Source: Sympetrum striolatum (Eukaryota; Arthropoda; Insecta; Odonata; Libellulidae). Taken from it: DNA of 64,000 nucleotides. A program made the position numbers and the translations under genes. The notes below the pieces were generated by a model. That model was not told the origin of the DNA. It made no database searches and saw only the letters and a program-made list of their open reading frames with translations. Positions 11,518 to 23,417 of this stretch are shown here, piece after piece (within the stretch, counting starts at the first letter, position 1; each line of letters starts with the position of its first letter). Location of the stretch: assembly GCA_947579665.1 (NCBI GenBank), contig OX388343.1, forward strand, positions 102,863,657-102,927,656, given 5' to 3'.

Positions 11518-14500
11518 TTTGACTCTTCATTCTTTCACTTGGTCCTAGCCAGTTTGTTTCACTTCATAGTTCTTCACTTACACTACACAATCATCAGAAA
11601 AGTTTGTAAATTTAAGACAAGTCAATGATTAGACCAATGTAAAAACATGCTAGATCTGAAATTTAAGTTTTAATTCCAATCACTTTTCACTATCACTCAT
11701 CTTTCCACAACACTTCACTTAACACAGTTTGATAAAATGCCTATTTAACCTATCTCCATCAAGAATGTTCAAATTCAGTATGCAGTACTTCAACACAAGG
11801 AAGAACACTTCACACATAAGAAATCAATGATAACAATAAGATTGATTAAAATCACAAGCTAATCCTTCAAAGATTTTTAAATCTGCTGTGATCCAAGAAG
11901 ATTCACATTCACACCTTTACATTTGACGAGATTCACAACAAAATAAAGCATTAAAAAGACTATAAATGGAGGCTTAACTTTGGAGCAGTTGTCCTAGACA
12001 TCTTACACTGAGTAGCAACAGGTAAGTTTGGGATTTCAGTTAGCAAAGTAGTAATTAAAAATCCATTTTTAAATTTCAAAGTATTTTATTGAGCCTCAAT
12101 TTGAAGTGAAAAAGAAACAGTTTCACAGTATTGCTTCACGAGTTTATAACTCTGCTATTAATTCGGGAAACTAAGATTGAAAATATTTGTGTCAATATCC
12201 TCCCAACGTTTCTGTGAACTTAATGCTTTGAAAATATTCCAGGAAATAAAAATAAACTTTCGATGCCAAATCACAATGAAATTCGTGAAATCAATCTTAA
12301 CTATTTTCTTCCTGATCTGACAAACCTATCATTACCCTGTCTTTAAGACAACCAAGTTAAACTACCGCAAAATTTTACAATGGGTGAATTTGGTAGGTAA
12401 ATTCCTCAGACTTAAGTGGATCGATAAAACGAGATAAAAAGTCAAGAAATTTAAGTTAAACCGACAGAAAAAAAACATTTAAACCCAGCGAAAATAATTA
12501 CGAATAAATATGAAATAGCCTTCATTGAGAACCCAGAGAATAGATTGATTTTTCCCATCTAATAACTCATCATCCTCTCCTAACTTTTATTTCAAACCTC
12601 TTATTTTTCAACATAAATATTATGGATGCATTTAAAATTTCTACTCTATGAAACTTAATGTGCGACTGCGTAAAACAAGTTCTACAAAACATCTCACGCT
12701 ACATGCTGAAAGGAAATTAAGAGATATTAAAGCGTTCAAACCAAAGTAATTCTACGTGATAGGAAATGAGAGAGTAGGAGAATTTAATTTTGAGTATAAA
12801 CTAGTATAAGTTACCTGGAATCTTGGCATTTGGCCAAAAACTAATCTATGCTGGATTACAAGAGTTTATTGTAAAAGAAATAAAACTTGAGACCTTAGAG
12901 TAATTTCACCTTCTAAACCAGTCACGACTGGTCAATTTTAGCTAGCTACTTCATTTAAGTAACAAATTGATAGTCTCGATATATACAATTTAGTACCAAG
13001 CATCACAAAAATATTCCTACAAGATTCAAAAGTTGGAGTTTAAAAAATCTGCAATACCTGAAAAAAGCTAAATTTTGCGCAAGATCCTGCAGGCACTGCA
13101 CGTAATTTTCCGACGAAATGAATTTCTTCCTGGAAAGAAAAAAAAGAAATTCCAGAGAAAGTGGATTGGTAAAAGGAGATAAAAAAATCTAAAGATTTAA
13201 GTTAAACTAACAGAAAAAAAAACATTTAAACCCAGCAAAACCAATTTCGGATAAATATGAAATGGCCTTCATTAAGATCCCAGAGAAAATACAGATATTC
13301 CTTCAATTAATTCATCACCCACTCCTGATTTTTACTTCCAAAGTTTTATTAATCAGAAGAGATATTTATTGATGCAAATTAAATTTCTAAGCTTTGTAAC
13401 TTCATTAGCGCGACTGCGTAAAAAAAAGATTCAACATCTACGCTACATGCCGAAACGAAATTTAAAGATATTAAAGCGTAAAGACTGAAGTAATTCTACG
13501 TGATGGAATATGAGCGAGTGAGTCAATTTTTTGTACGAAGTAGTAAAAGTTTCGTGAAATCTTAGCACTTTGCTAAAAAACTAATCGATGCTGGATCTCG
13601 ATATGATTTACTACCACGTACCACAAGAGTATTTCCTAAAAAAATCAAAAGTTGAAGAGTTTAAAAATGTATGATTATTTGAGATACAAAATTTCAACTT
13701 CTCTTGCTGGCAATGGCAACTTTACTAGATGTATTTTATTATCCCTATCCTTACTCTATGGATTCAAAGCATAAAAAAAACAAGCTGCTATAAAAAATCA
13801 TTTGTATCAATACAATCTTAAAAAAAGCCCTTACTTATTCTCAAGACAATGACATCTCTAATTAAAAGTAATCACTTTTCAAGATACAGCACTAAACAAT
13901 GGGAATGATCAACTATTTATTTTATCATTGTCATTAAATTAAAACTCGCTTCTAAAAATTTCTCAGCAAATACACTTCCTTTAAGGCAATGGTGAAATAT
14001 GCTTAAAATCTAAAAAAAGACTCAATGATTCTGATTCAAAGTAGCATCTCTCCCTAATATTTAATTATTATTAAGTAAATGCTCAAAAATTTGATCTGTG
14101 AATGCTTTAAAAATCTTTTTAACAGCTGCAGTTACATTCTACTAACTTGAAACCCCAATAAACTCATGAAAACCAGTACAATTCAACAGATATCAAAGGG
14201 AATATATATTAAAACCAAATATTATTCAATAAATTTAAAAATATTTGCTAACTGACTGATTCCATGAATACTCGTCTATTTATATAACATTTAGACTGAA
14301 ATAATATCAATACACTAACAATAAGTGGAAATCAATAAACAACAAAATAAAGTATGAATAATAGTCATGTTGAAAAATCTTTAATCATAACTACAGTAAA
14401 CAATTTAAATTTCAATAAAAAACTTTTATCCAGACTTTCTCAATTGACTTTAAAACAAACTTTTATGAAGATTAAAATTAAATTTCTAACGTTTAAAGTT

Positions 14501-15986
14501 AAAAAAAAATCAATTTCTAAATTTAAGACATTGGAATACATAGCTTCAATAATTGAAAGTATTATTTTCCCAGCATACAACACCTAATAATGTGACCAAT
14601 CAACTTGCATATTCTATCATTATGTCATGTAATTATAACTCACTTGCGATAATATCTCAGAGAAAAATCGATTTCTCAAAAAAATGAAGCAAAAAATGGA
14701 CACAAATCCAAAAAAATCAGCACTATTCAAATTCAAAGTAGCATTGCTATAATCTTTGTTTATCATGAAGTAAATACTGAAAAATTCAAGTCTTCAACAG
14801 CAAATAAGAGAAATACTTAAAAGTATTCAATATTTTTTACTAGAAACGCATCTATTGTCAACTAATTATCAAATGGCTTTACTGGCTTTAAAAAAATGAC
14901 AAAATAATCAATAACGATACTACCAAATATAAGAACACAACTGACAAAACTATTCTACCATTGAGTGCAATGAAGAGTAAATTCAACCCACTTATGAAAG
15001 CGTCAATGAAAATCTATTTGTCCTTAAACATTGCTGATGTTTACAAATCTAAAAATAAGCACTTGTCAATTAAAAATCAAAATTTTCTAAATAACAAGAA
15101 CAGGATAAAACAAGGGGTATGCATCATAACCTAAAAGCTAAAAAATATTCTATGTTCTAAAGGTCATTTGCACCTTTGGAGTTAAAATTCTCAGAAGAAG
15201 AACTACGTAATGAGTCACCTCTCAAATATTTCCCTACATGCTCAATAATTAAACATTGTAATAATTTTAATTTCTAAATGTAAATTCACACAAAAGTCAT
15301 TCGATAAATAATTAAAATATTGAAAAACATTTTCTCCCAAACAGTTGTCCCATGTAAAAGGAATTCAAACTAATTCATAAATAAATTGTTAAATATTGTT
15401 GTACACCGAATAAAGTAAACTTTAAATGAATTAACACCTAACATTGCAAAATACTGACATTGATAAAGAAAGGGTCTTGAATTGTAAAATAAGAAGCAAT
15501 AGTAGCAAATTGACCAATGCCAAAATGAGAATTGCACTATGAACCTAATGCTTTTTAAAATACTTTCCTAATATCAAAAGAAAATAATGAAATGTTGAGG
15601 GATAAAGAAATATTAAATTGAAGTTGAGAATATTCAGTTATAAAGCAACTACAGAATATTTTGAACAATTATATAAAGATATTCAGCAGTTTATAACATC
15701 TGATGAAGATATTGTTTGAAGTGAGATGAATTCCATGATATTAATAAATCTAGACAACTTGACACTCAAGGAACAATCTGAGTAACAATATAAGAATATG
15801 AGAAACAACCAAGAATAAAAATTACCTATTGCACTTAAACTGTGAAGCCATATAATGGGAAATGCAAGAAAACCAAATAAAATCTAATCAAATAAAGAGG
15901 AAATTTGAAACTAATAAAATGATATTGAAGCACCGAAGAAGAGACTAAAGAAACATGTAAATACTGCTCTCCAAAGGCAAAGTATT
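11518..15986. other. Core between the palindrome arms, AT-rich, no gene
   Basis: No credible coding region; the ORF at 14354-14587 is compositional (Lys/Ile/Phe/Asn only). The part from about 14880 to 15986 is a further diverged unit of the right-arm family: 15650-15740 resembles 17390-17540, including GATATTGTTTGAAGTGAGAT, and 15160-15190 resembles 18600-18640. The part 11640-14880 is unrelated to the arms and contains a long direct repeat, listed separately. Confidence 0.6.
12395..13690 (+). repeat. Diverged direct repeat of about 740-bp period in the palindrome core
   Basis: 12440-12990 and 13180-13640 share a series of matching segments in the same order. These include AACATTTAAACCCAGC (about 12474 and 13222), AAATATGAAAT(A/G)GCCTTCATT, GCGACTGCGTAAAA (about 12662 and 13402), TTCTACGTGAT (about 12751 and 13493) and AAACTAATC(T/G)ATGCTGGAT. 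Two copies are seen. Divergence is substantial, perhaps 20% with indels. Confidence 0.7.
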
Positions 15987-17409
15987 AAGAAGTGCAATTC
16001 ACAAACGTGAAAAGTGTAAGTCGAACACAAGAACTGTACACCGAAAACAGCAACTCTCTCAAGTGGTATTCCTCTGAATAACTTTAAAATATCGAACTCC
16101 ATAAGTACTTGAAAAGAGGAATTAAAATCAACAAAATATAATACTAAAAAGTAGAAAACAAATCATAGTGTACACATAGCAATCCAGAAGCAAAACTTTA
16201 TGTCCTCAAAACTTTGAAGTCCTCAAGGTCATCTGCTTATTTGCAGTGCAAGTTCCCAGAGAAACCTTGAATTAAAGAATCTCTAGATTCCACTGAACAC
16301 TTTGCACTTGGAGGACTTCAATTACTTTACAACCTACACAATACAATGATTCAGAAACCCTAATCATTATAAAGCATTCATTCCATAAGAGACTCTTTAA
16401 ATCCATGAAACACTTTCTCTCAAACAGACCTCCTAGGTTATAGAAATTTCAAGTTCTTTTTCTTAAATGTAAATGTAGTCAAGAAATTTTAAGCCCAGAA
16501 GGATGTTAAATTCAGATGACTAACACCTGGGATTTAAAATGCTGATACTTGTAAATGAAGGGCCATAATTTTAAAATTAAAATACAGAAAATAGTTGTGA
16601 GACAGACAGATGAAATGAGAATTTGCAACACAAATAATAACATCTTCCATCAGGAATTCAGTGAGCCTAGAGCTTGTTTAATCACCTTTCTATAAATCCA
16701 TTACATTTAATAGGACTGACAAACTGAGACATATTTCAAGAAGATTAAAACAACGTTGAAAAGTAAATATTAAAGACTTGTTAAAACAAATAGATAAATG
16801 ACAGAGTGTAATAGGTAACAAATATATTGCAGAACATATATCAAGATATACTAATCAAACTTGATGAAATCCTTATCATTACCTTCCTAGTGTCAGTTAT
16901 AGTTGTTAAAGATTATTCGCTTCTTTAGAGTGTAAGATCCCAAAGGATAACAACTAAATTAATGACAATTTAACACTGAATTGTAGAAATGCAAATTATA
17001 ACAGTCAGACAAAATTCAAACTGTAAGAAAGAAAACCTTACTCTCAGAGACTATGTAAAAAGACCCATAACTATTTTATCAAAATAAATGCAGTTAGAAA
17101 CTGTTTTACCCACGATAAAGTGAACATTTAATTAATAAACACCAAAACTTAAAAAATAAAATGATACTTCTACATGAAGACTCATGAATTTTAAAAGAAT
17201 ATGCCATTTCCAATTACGAGACTGAGAAAATCCTTAATAAAATGGATACCAATATCTTTTGGTTCTAAATGGACCTAGCCTTTCTAGAAAACTTCCCGAA
17301 AATCTACAAAACATAAATGGAATGTATGTAAACTGCTGACAAACATTGATGGCCATTAAAATAAATTAAATCTGAGCATATTCAGTTTAAAAGCAACTAC
17401 AAAATTTTG

Positions 17410-17411
<2 letters not shown>

Positions 17412-17496
<85 letters not shown>
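17412..17496. repeat. (TA)n microsatellite
   Basis: An uninterrupted TA dinucleotide run of about 85 bp inside the right palindrome arm. The left arm has only a short imperfect TA tract at the matching place (about 9490-9510), so the run expanded after the arms separated. Confidence 0.95.
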
Positions 17497-17500
<4 letters not shown>

Positions 17501-19583
17501 GAAGAAGATATTGTTTGAAGTGAGATGAATTCCATAAGATTAATTAAGCTGCAATACAACTTGGCACCCAAAGAGCAACCAAAGAACTCTATCTTCCTTC
17601 AGGAATAATAAGAATATTATTCACCTAAATTGTGAAATCATTTGATAGAAAATGCAAGACATTCAAATACTATCTAGGAAAAGAAAGTGGAATGATTTGA
17701 AAACAACAAAAGAATACTGAATTAATGAAGAAGCAGATAGGAACATGTTAAAATTGCTTTCCAATGACATGTTATTTAGCTTCATTCACACACGCAAACT
17801 GTAAAAGATACCAGCAACTTCCTAACTTTGTATTTCTTGGAGTCATTTTATAATGCTGTACTCCATAGGAATTTGTAAAGAAGTGTAATGAAATTGGATA
17901 GAACATAATAAGCAAAAAAGTAAGAATGGAATGAGAGATATTATTTCTAAGCATAAACTATCCAAGGTTAATTTATTTATTCAAAATTTGTGTGGATTGT
18001 GTGAACCTAGCTGCTTTAAAAATAACAAGTACACATTGAAACTGTCATTGTCAATTTCAGATCAACACCAAGCACTTTGGCTCGAAATTGTGTAAAATGT
18101 AGAATAAGTTAGAGATATCTTCTTAGAAACCGCTAAAGCTGATATAATTAAGAATTGTTAAATCATAAAAAATCATTTCCATAGAATGTTTTTGGTATAT
18201 TAAGGAATGAAAGGTATTTGTGAAGAAATAAATGAAGTAATCTCTCCAACTTACCTCATCAAAAGAACAAAATTAATTATCTGGAGACGTACAGTAATCT
18301 AATATAGTAGGTATATCCCAGTGTATTAAATCTTGAAATTAAAAATAAAACATCACAAAAAAGAAAACCCAAAATAAATCACCATATGCCTACAGATTTT
18401 TCAAAGGTCTTCATCTTGGCAATTTAATGAGTTTGAAAAATTGTGAAAAATTTCAAGCAAATCAATTATTGTCCTACTTGATAAAGCTTAAGAGCTCAAT
18501 AAAAGATATGAAAGTGAGTATTTAATAGAAGGAAATGTTGTAATTAGAATAGAAATTATGGTGTGTGTATAGTCTGTAATCTGGAAAGTAAAAAGTAAGT
18601 CCTCAAGGTCATTTGCCTATTTGGAGCCTAATTTCCCAAAGGATAATTACCTCCAGAATCACTCGCACTCACTGAAAACTTTGCATATGGAGTACTTCAA
18701 ATAGTTCATCAAATACACTATACAATGCTTTAGAAATCTTAATTATGATAAAGCCACACAAAAGTACTCAATCCATAAGAGGCTCATCAAATCCTATGAA
18801 ACTCTTTCTCCCAACAACTGTCTTAGGTTGAAGAAATTCCAAGTTCTATTTCATAAATAAAAGTAGCCAAGAAAAAATAAATCCAGAAGGATGTAAACAT
18901 ACTTCATGAAAACAATAATTAAAGTTCTGCTTGATAAAGTTTAAGAACTCCATGATATGAGTATATTATTTTAAAAGATTTGATAAGTAGTAAAGAAATG
19001 ATGGTGCATGTATAGCCATCTGAAAGCTTAAATATACAAAGTCCTCAACGTTATTATCTTATTTGGAGCTTTATTTCTTAAAATATCACATAAAAGTTTT
19101 TCATAAGGAGATTATCAAATAGTGCACAAAATGATCAATAATTAATCACTGTATTTTAGAAATTCAAATTATGTATTACTAAGACATGGAAAATACAATC
19201 CATGTAAGGTCTCACTTATCATAAGAAATTTATTTTCAAATACTTGCCCTATCCAAAAGAAGTTCAAACTATTTTCTCATGAATTCCCAGGTAATTGATA
19301 GGAATGGATAGTGAAAGTGAAATTTTGGAGAGAATGTCTGAAGAGAATTTGAGAATTCAATACACAGAAGAATAGAGTTGAAAACTTGTGAGACTTAACC
19401 AACAAAGAACTGGCATAAGGAAGAAGAGGCCAAGGAAAGATGCAAGGAATACTGAACAAAGACGTTAATTTTTTAATTGCAATTCACCGATGATCAATGA
19501 ACAAGAATGAGAAAAGCCACACACAAGAATGTTAGTTAGTTGTTAGTTGAAAGTTAGAGGAACGTATAGTATTAAAGTAAGTT

Positions 19584-19892
19584 CTAGTTAAGAAAAAACC
19601 TATCATATTTCCTTGCTGATTTTCTGCATGACTTTAAATAACTTTTATGTAAATGTGTAATGTAAAAGCACCTTTTCACAAGCGGAGTTAGCTGCTGTTC
19701 TTGAGATTTCAGAGTAAACTCTACACAAATATTACAAAAATAATCAGCGTTTTTCACAACATGCAAGACATATGTTTCTTTTGAATTCACTAAGTTCAAT
19801 ACTTCACGAACAAACAAAAATACTTGAGTGACAACTAAAGCCTGACTCCCTATTCTGATCTTAAGCACCGTGTGCACCCGTTCTTTCTGCAT
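19584..19892 (-). pseudogene. Decayed coding segment with Cys pairs, unrecognised
   Basis: The minus frame encodes 102 residues including DYFCNICVEFTLKSQEQQLT and PLVKRCFYITHL. The C..C and later C spacing suggests the remains of a small zinc-binding domain, and the composition is more protein-like than its neighbours. There is no downstream continuation and no catalytic motif. It lies inside the extra block of the right palindrome arm, so it may belong to whatever inserted there. Function not known. Confidence 0.25.
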
Positions 19893-20390
19893 TCCTTTGA
19901 GAAATCACAAATTTTGCAATGACTGAGACATGTTTGGCAGGCCATAGATCTTCTCGTTGGTCCCTTAAGTCAGGGCCCTTCAAAATCCATTATATAAATT
20001 TCTCAGCACAGGATTTGAGTAAAAGGGTCCCTAGATTGGTGTTATTTCAAGGGTAAGCTAAGCTGAGTAGACATGTGACAGAATGTATCCGAGAAATGTT
20101 AAACCCTTCGAACACTCGATAATGTATTTGATTGTTATACATTTTCAACACTAAAGCATCATATTAAGAGAAAATTAAAACCTGAATCGAAAAAATATTT
20201 CATCTTTTTGAATAACAATATTTTCTGCTTCAAAATGCTAAAATTCTATAATGTAGTCCAGAAAAAATTTGAATACATACAATTTTACGTGATTGGATAC
20301 AATTTCTTGGCAATGTTGCCACATTGCTATCATTTATTACTAAGTAAGAGTCTCAATAACTATACCATAAGCTGTCAAAAATTGAAGAAG

Positions 20391-20435
20391 GGTCTACGCG
20401 CGTTTCGCTACCTTGTGTAGCATCTTCAACAGACC
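20391..20435 (-). ncRNA. Degenerate type I hammerhead-like motif
   Basis: On the minus strand the order is GGTC (stem I), CTG-TTG-AAGA (core with three extra bases), T, GCTAC-ACAAG-GTAGC (5-bp stem II), GAAA, CGCGCGT (short stem III), A, GACC (closing stem I). All three stems can form, and GAAA sits correctly. The first core box departs from CTGANGA by an insertion of TTG, so self-cleavage is doubtful. The layout matches the clearer motif at 22866-22904. Confidence 0.45.
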
Positions 20436-21357
20436 ATGAGTGAGTCACTGGTGAGTAACTGCCAGTGGTGAGTTCTTATAATAATTTATTACCACTAGGG
20501 GTGATGTAACAAGAAGTTGTATATGACTTAAAGTACACATATAAGTTTCTATGCATGTAATAGGATGCATTTTAAGTAATTATGTCCCTAGAAAAAAAGA
20601 ATTAGTTACTAAAGAATAAGCAAACATCAGCTTTTTGAAGGAAGTTTGAGAGAATTCATAAGTGCATTACCCAGAAAACTGAGCCTGATGGGAAAAAACT
20701 AATTTCATTTTTGTATACAGCACCATCAAATTAGCTTAGAACACCCATCATATTCCTATTATAAAAAATGTTATTGGCTAGTGTTAGTAGACCCTTTTAA
20801 TACAAAGCAATAGAATCTATGTGTCCCTACTCTTAAAAAATGTTCATATAATTGTCTCCATCACAGCAAATTCAGAAGTAGATTAGTAAAAACTGCAAAT
20901 AAAATTTTAGTGTGTTTTGGAAGTCAAATGGTAGTAACTCTCACCTGCTACATGGAACCTAGTGACCAAAAAAATTACCTCTTTATCCAGCCACTTCTCA
21001 GAGAAAATCTTCTTTTCACGTTCTTCTTTATAACAAATATTGAGTTCAGATGGTAACATATCTTTGCGGAGCAACTAGTTAAGTATTAATTAATAGGTTA
21101 TCAGATGTCTGTTTCTCTATACATGTTGTTACCATGATTGATAGTAATTATTAGTTCCTCAATCATTAAAGTTATCTAATATACATAATTTGAAAAAAAA
21201 GACTTTCATTTTTAAGATTAATACAAAGTTGAGTGTTGATCTGCTGATGTTGATAAGTATCATTATAAATTATTCATATGTATGCGTATAACAAGAAGAT
21301 TTGTAGATAAATCTTGGTAGTATATATTAGTCAAGATAATAAGTACTCAAGGTAGTA

Positions 21358-21464
21358 CAGTAAAACCCCGGTAATCCGGACGAATTCAGGCACACAGGCG
21401 TCCGGATTAGCGGGGTTTCCGGATTAGCGAGGTTTTAAAAAAAATAACGTAAAAAACATTTTTA
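21358..21464. mobile_element. Terminal fragment of a second Tigger copy
   Basis: Starts CAGTAAAACCCCGGTAATCC directly after TA (21356-21357) and follows the left end of the Tigger at 3091 closely, including GAATTCAGGCACA and GTCCGGATTAG. One TCCGGATTAGCG segment is repeated. It stops where Penelope-like coding sequence begins (about 21465). The opposite end of a Tigger lies at 31964, and the two could be the ends of one copy split by about 9.5 kb of later insertions. Confidence 0.75.
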
Positions 21465-22562
21465 CTTAATGTTTGCCTCAAACAGAACTATTTCGTATAC
21501 AACGGGGAGTTCTATAAACAGAACAGCGGTTTAGCCATGGGTTCACCCCTTTCTCCTCTCATGGCAGATTTATTTATGGACAGTTTTGAAAAAAAATTCT
21601 TCAGTTCTAATTCCAAGTGGATTAAACAAATTCTGTATTTGTATAGGTACGTCGACGACGTCATTTGTGTTTGGACAGGCACTGAACGCACCCTTGACCT
21701 TTTCTTCAAATCCCTTAATTCTTTCCATGAGAAGATTAAATTCACTTTCGAAAAAGCCATCAACGGCAGTCTGCCTTATTTGGATCTTTTAATTTCCATT
21801 GCCAACGGACGGCATGAGTTTTCTATCTACAGGAAACCCTGTTATACTGATTGTACCATCAATAGCGACTCCTTTCATCCCCTCTCCCATAAATTAGCAG
21901 CATACAACAGCATGATCCACCGGCTACTGAGTGTACCCCTATCCACACAAAGTTATCTTAACGAAGTGAACATTATTAAAAGTATTGCAGTTAAAAACGG
22001 TTTCAGTCCTGTGATAGTGGATCAAATTATAGAGAAGAAGAGAAATAATAATTTGGCTTTGCACGATATTTTCCGAGTGCTTAAGCCTACGAAGATGAAG
22101 TGGTGTTCCCTTAAGTTCCTCGGTAAAATCTCCTACTCAGTGAGTAATAGTTTTCCCTCTACATTTAAATGCTCCTTCAAGACAGGCCCTAAACTGAAAG
22201 ACTTATTGGTCAAGTGCAAAGATCCCGTTGAGGTGTTTAACAGAAGTGGTGTTTATAGATTAAATTGTAATGATTGTGATTGTTTTTATATTGGACAAAC
22301 CGGAAGATGTTTCTCAGAACGGAAAAAAGAACATAAACGTGCTCTTATTAATAACAATCCGTCTGCCTCTCACTTCAGCCAGCATTTGCTTGAAAGAGGG
22401 CATACAAGTGAATTTGATATGAAAGTGCTCCACCTATGTGACAAAAGTGAGAGACTTAACGCTTTGGAGACTTTAGAAATCGCGAGGAACTCCTCGTCGA
22501 ATATTGACAACGAATTTCTGTTTCCCAATCCTTCTCCCATATTGCAAACCCTCATTCCTTAA
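21465..22562 (+). CDS. Penelope-like reverse transcriptase/GIY-YIG endonuclease, N-terminally truncated
   Basis: The frame is open from the Tigger junction, reading NVCLKQNYFVYNGEFYKQ before the first ATG at 21537, so that ATG is internal to the ancestral protein. Seen in order: GLAMGSPLSPLMADLFM (RT motif before the active site), YRYVDDVICVW (YxDD catalytic box with both aspartates intact), a thumb region, then a C-terminal GIY-YIG nuclease, GVYRLN with YIGQTGRCFSERKKEHKRA, preceded and followed by Cys and His residues of the usual PLE linker (CNDCDC). A late ALETLEIARN may supply the nuclease glutamate. About 365 residues remain, against 700-900 or so in full PLEs. No stop or frameshift is visible, which suggests a fairly young insertion, but without the RT fingers it cannot be autonomous. 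It could have been host-captured, but there is no evidence of that. Confidence 0.88.
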   Translation, partial: LNVCLKQNYFVYNGEFYKQNSGLAMGSPLSPLMADLFMDSFEKKFFSSNSKWIKQILYLYRYVDDVICVWTGTERTLDLFFKSLNSFHEKIKFTFEKAINGSLPYLDLLISIANGRHEFSIYRKPCYTDCTINSDSFHPLSHKLAAYNSMIHRLLSVPLSTQSYLNEVNIIKSIAVKNGFSPVIVDQIIEKKRNNNLALHDIFRVLKPTKMKWCSLKFLGKISYSVSNSFPSTFKCSFKTGPKLKDLLVKCKDPVEVFNRSGVYRLNCNDCDCFYIGQTGRCFSERKKEHKRALINNNPSASHFSQHLLERGHTSEFDMKVLHLCDKSERLNALETLEIARNSSSNIDNEFLFPNPSPILQTLIP

Positions 22563-22865
22563 TTTTCCGTGCACCTTTCCTAGCATCCCGCCCTTTGCCC
22601 CCCCCCCCCCCCTTCACCTTACTCGTTGCATCTTTTTTGAATTTAGTGGCCTCTGCCTTACTTTGTAATTTTGCTTTTCTTACTTTGTAATTCTGTCTAT
22701 CTTGCATTCAACGGTTTGTGATTGAGAACCTTGCTATGTAACCCGCCTCATCCCTTACCCCCTCCTTTCCACCTTCCCCCCCCAATTTTCCTCCTTCCGT
22801 TACTTGCTACCTTCTCTCCCCCCCCCTTTCATGTGTGTATATATTCGAAAGTGTGTTTTATTTGT

Positions 22866-22904
22866 CACCTGATGATGTAGCGACGCTACGAAACCTAGGT
22901 CGTG
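22866..22904 (+). ncRNA. Type I hammerhead ribozyme motif at PLE 3' end
   Basis: Stem I is CAC (22866-22868) pairing with GTG (22902-22904). Core box CTGATGA lies at 22869-22875, then one unpaired T. Stem II GTAGC/GCTAC (22877-22881/22885-22889) has a GAC loop. Then come GAAA (22890-22893) and a minimal stem III, ACC/GGT with a TA loop (22893-22900). Predicted cleavage is after C22901 (GTC). All core bases match the hammerhead consensus except the extra T after CTGATGA. Hammerheads are established features of PLE terminal repeats. Confidence 0.75.
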
Positions 22905-22911
22905 TTTTTTC

Positions 22912-23417
22912 AGATTAAAAATAGTGGTCTAGTAAAAGTTGTTACCATGAATTTTTGAGAATATCTGTCGTTATGCTTTTTGCGGCATAAGTGAGATTGG
23001 GAAACGAAATGAATTAAGTTGAGCATTTTATTTACAAATCGAGGGAAATAAACGCCCAAAAAGGCCGTATGTTCAATTTTTTAGGTTATGATATTATATC
23101 GACTCAATATTCCAGCAAATTAATTAACTTAGGGCTATTGGACGACGGTCATTAATCTTTTTTATCAATCCTTAAGCTAACATACAAAAATAAAAAAACA
23201 TGAACTAAATGTTAAAATTAGCGCTCTAAATTCAACAATAAACATGTCAAAAATATCAATGTCTTTCAAAATATATTACTTTGTGCATCAGTTATCGCTA
23301 ATTCCTCGTAAGCCCCCTTTTTCTCCTCTTCCGTCACTCGTTTCGTTGAAAATCATTTAAACCTGAAGATCAAAGAAAAGATTAAAATGTTATTCAGGAG
23401 TATAAGGAGTAAAGTTT
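22912..23417. other. AT-rich intergenic DNA, nothing recognised
   Basis: No coding segment, inverted repeat or known terminus was seen. It might include the interior of an older element between the Penelope-like insertion and the exon-like segment at 23418. Confidence 0.4.

Larger units (their letters stand above)
19460..20985. mobile_element. Extra block in right palindrome arm, likely Penelope-related insertion or relic
   Basis: Sequence on both sides continues the palindrome (before 19450 matches about 7540; after 20985 matches about 7480), so this 1.5-kb block is an insertion here or a deletion on the left. It contains a hammerhead-like motif on the minus strand (20391-20435) of the type found in Penelope-like elements. 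It also contains a decayed coding segment at 19584-19892. I did not find reverse transcriptase motifs in it. Confidence 0.4.
15987..21357 (-). repeat. Right arm of giant inverted repeat
   Basis: Reverse-complement partner of 7079-11517. It is longer because it carries an extra block at about 19460-20985 and an expanded (TA)n run at 17412-17496, where the left arm has only a short TA-rich stretch near 9496. It lacks the 560-bp block the left arm has at 10775-11340. The outer end (GGTAGTA, 21351-21357) abuts a Tigger terminus at 21358, so the true outer boundary on this side may have been rewritten by that insertion. Confidence 0.85.
21465..22911 (+). mobile_element. 5'-truncated Penelope-like retroelement (PLE)
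   Basis: The element joins the Tigger tip without an upstream promoter or the N-terminal half of its reverse transcriptase, as expected for 5' truncation. The order is RT palm and thumb, GIY-YIG endonuclease, stop at 22562, a C-rich 3' region with a C run at 22599-22612, and a hammerhead motif at 22866-22904. PLEs reverse transcribe their RNA at a nick made by their own endonuclease. The 3' limit is set just after the ribozyme and is approximate. Confidence 0.85.

Noticed and set aside
11401..11628. Pair of similar ORFs starting MEFDILKLFRGIPLERVA (also 15911-16102)
   Set aside because: They are the two arms of the inverted repeat. The frame is not kept through the arm differences, and the composition is that of AT-rich DNA.
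14354..14587. 77-residue ORF in the palindrome core
   Set aside because: Lys/Ile/Phe/Asn-biased translation of AT-rich DNA without motif or splice context.
17356..17571. ORF with a long Ile-Tyr repeat
   Set aside because: Pure translation of the (TA)n run.
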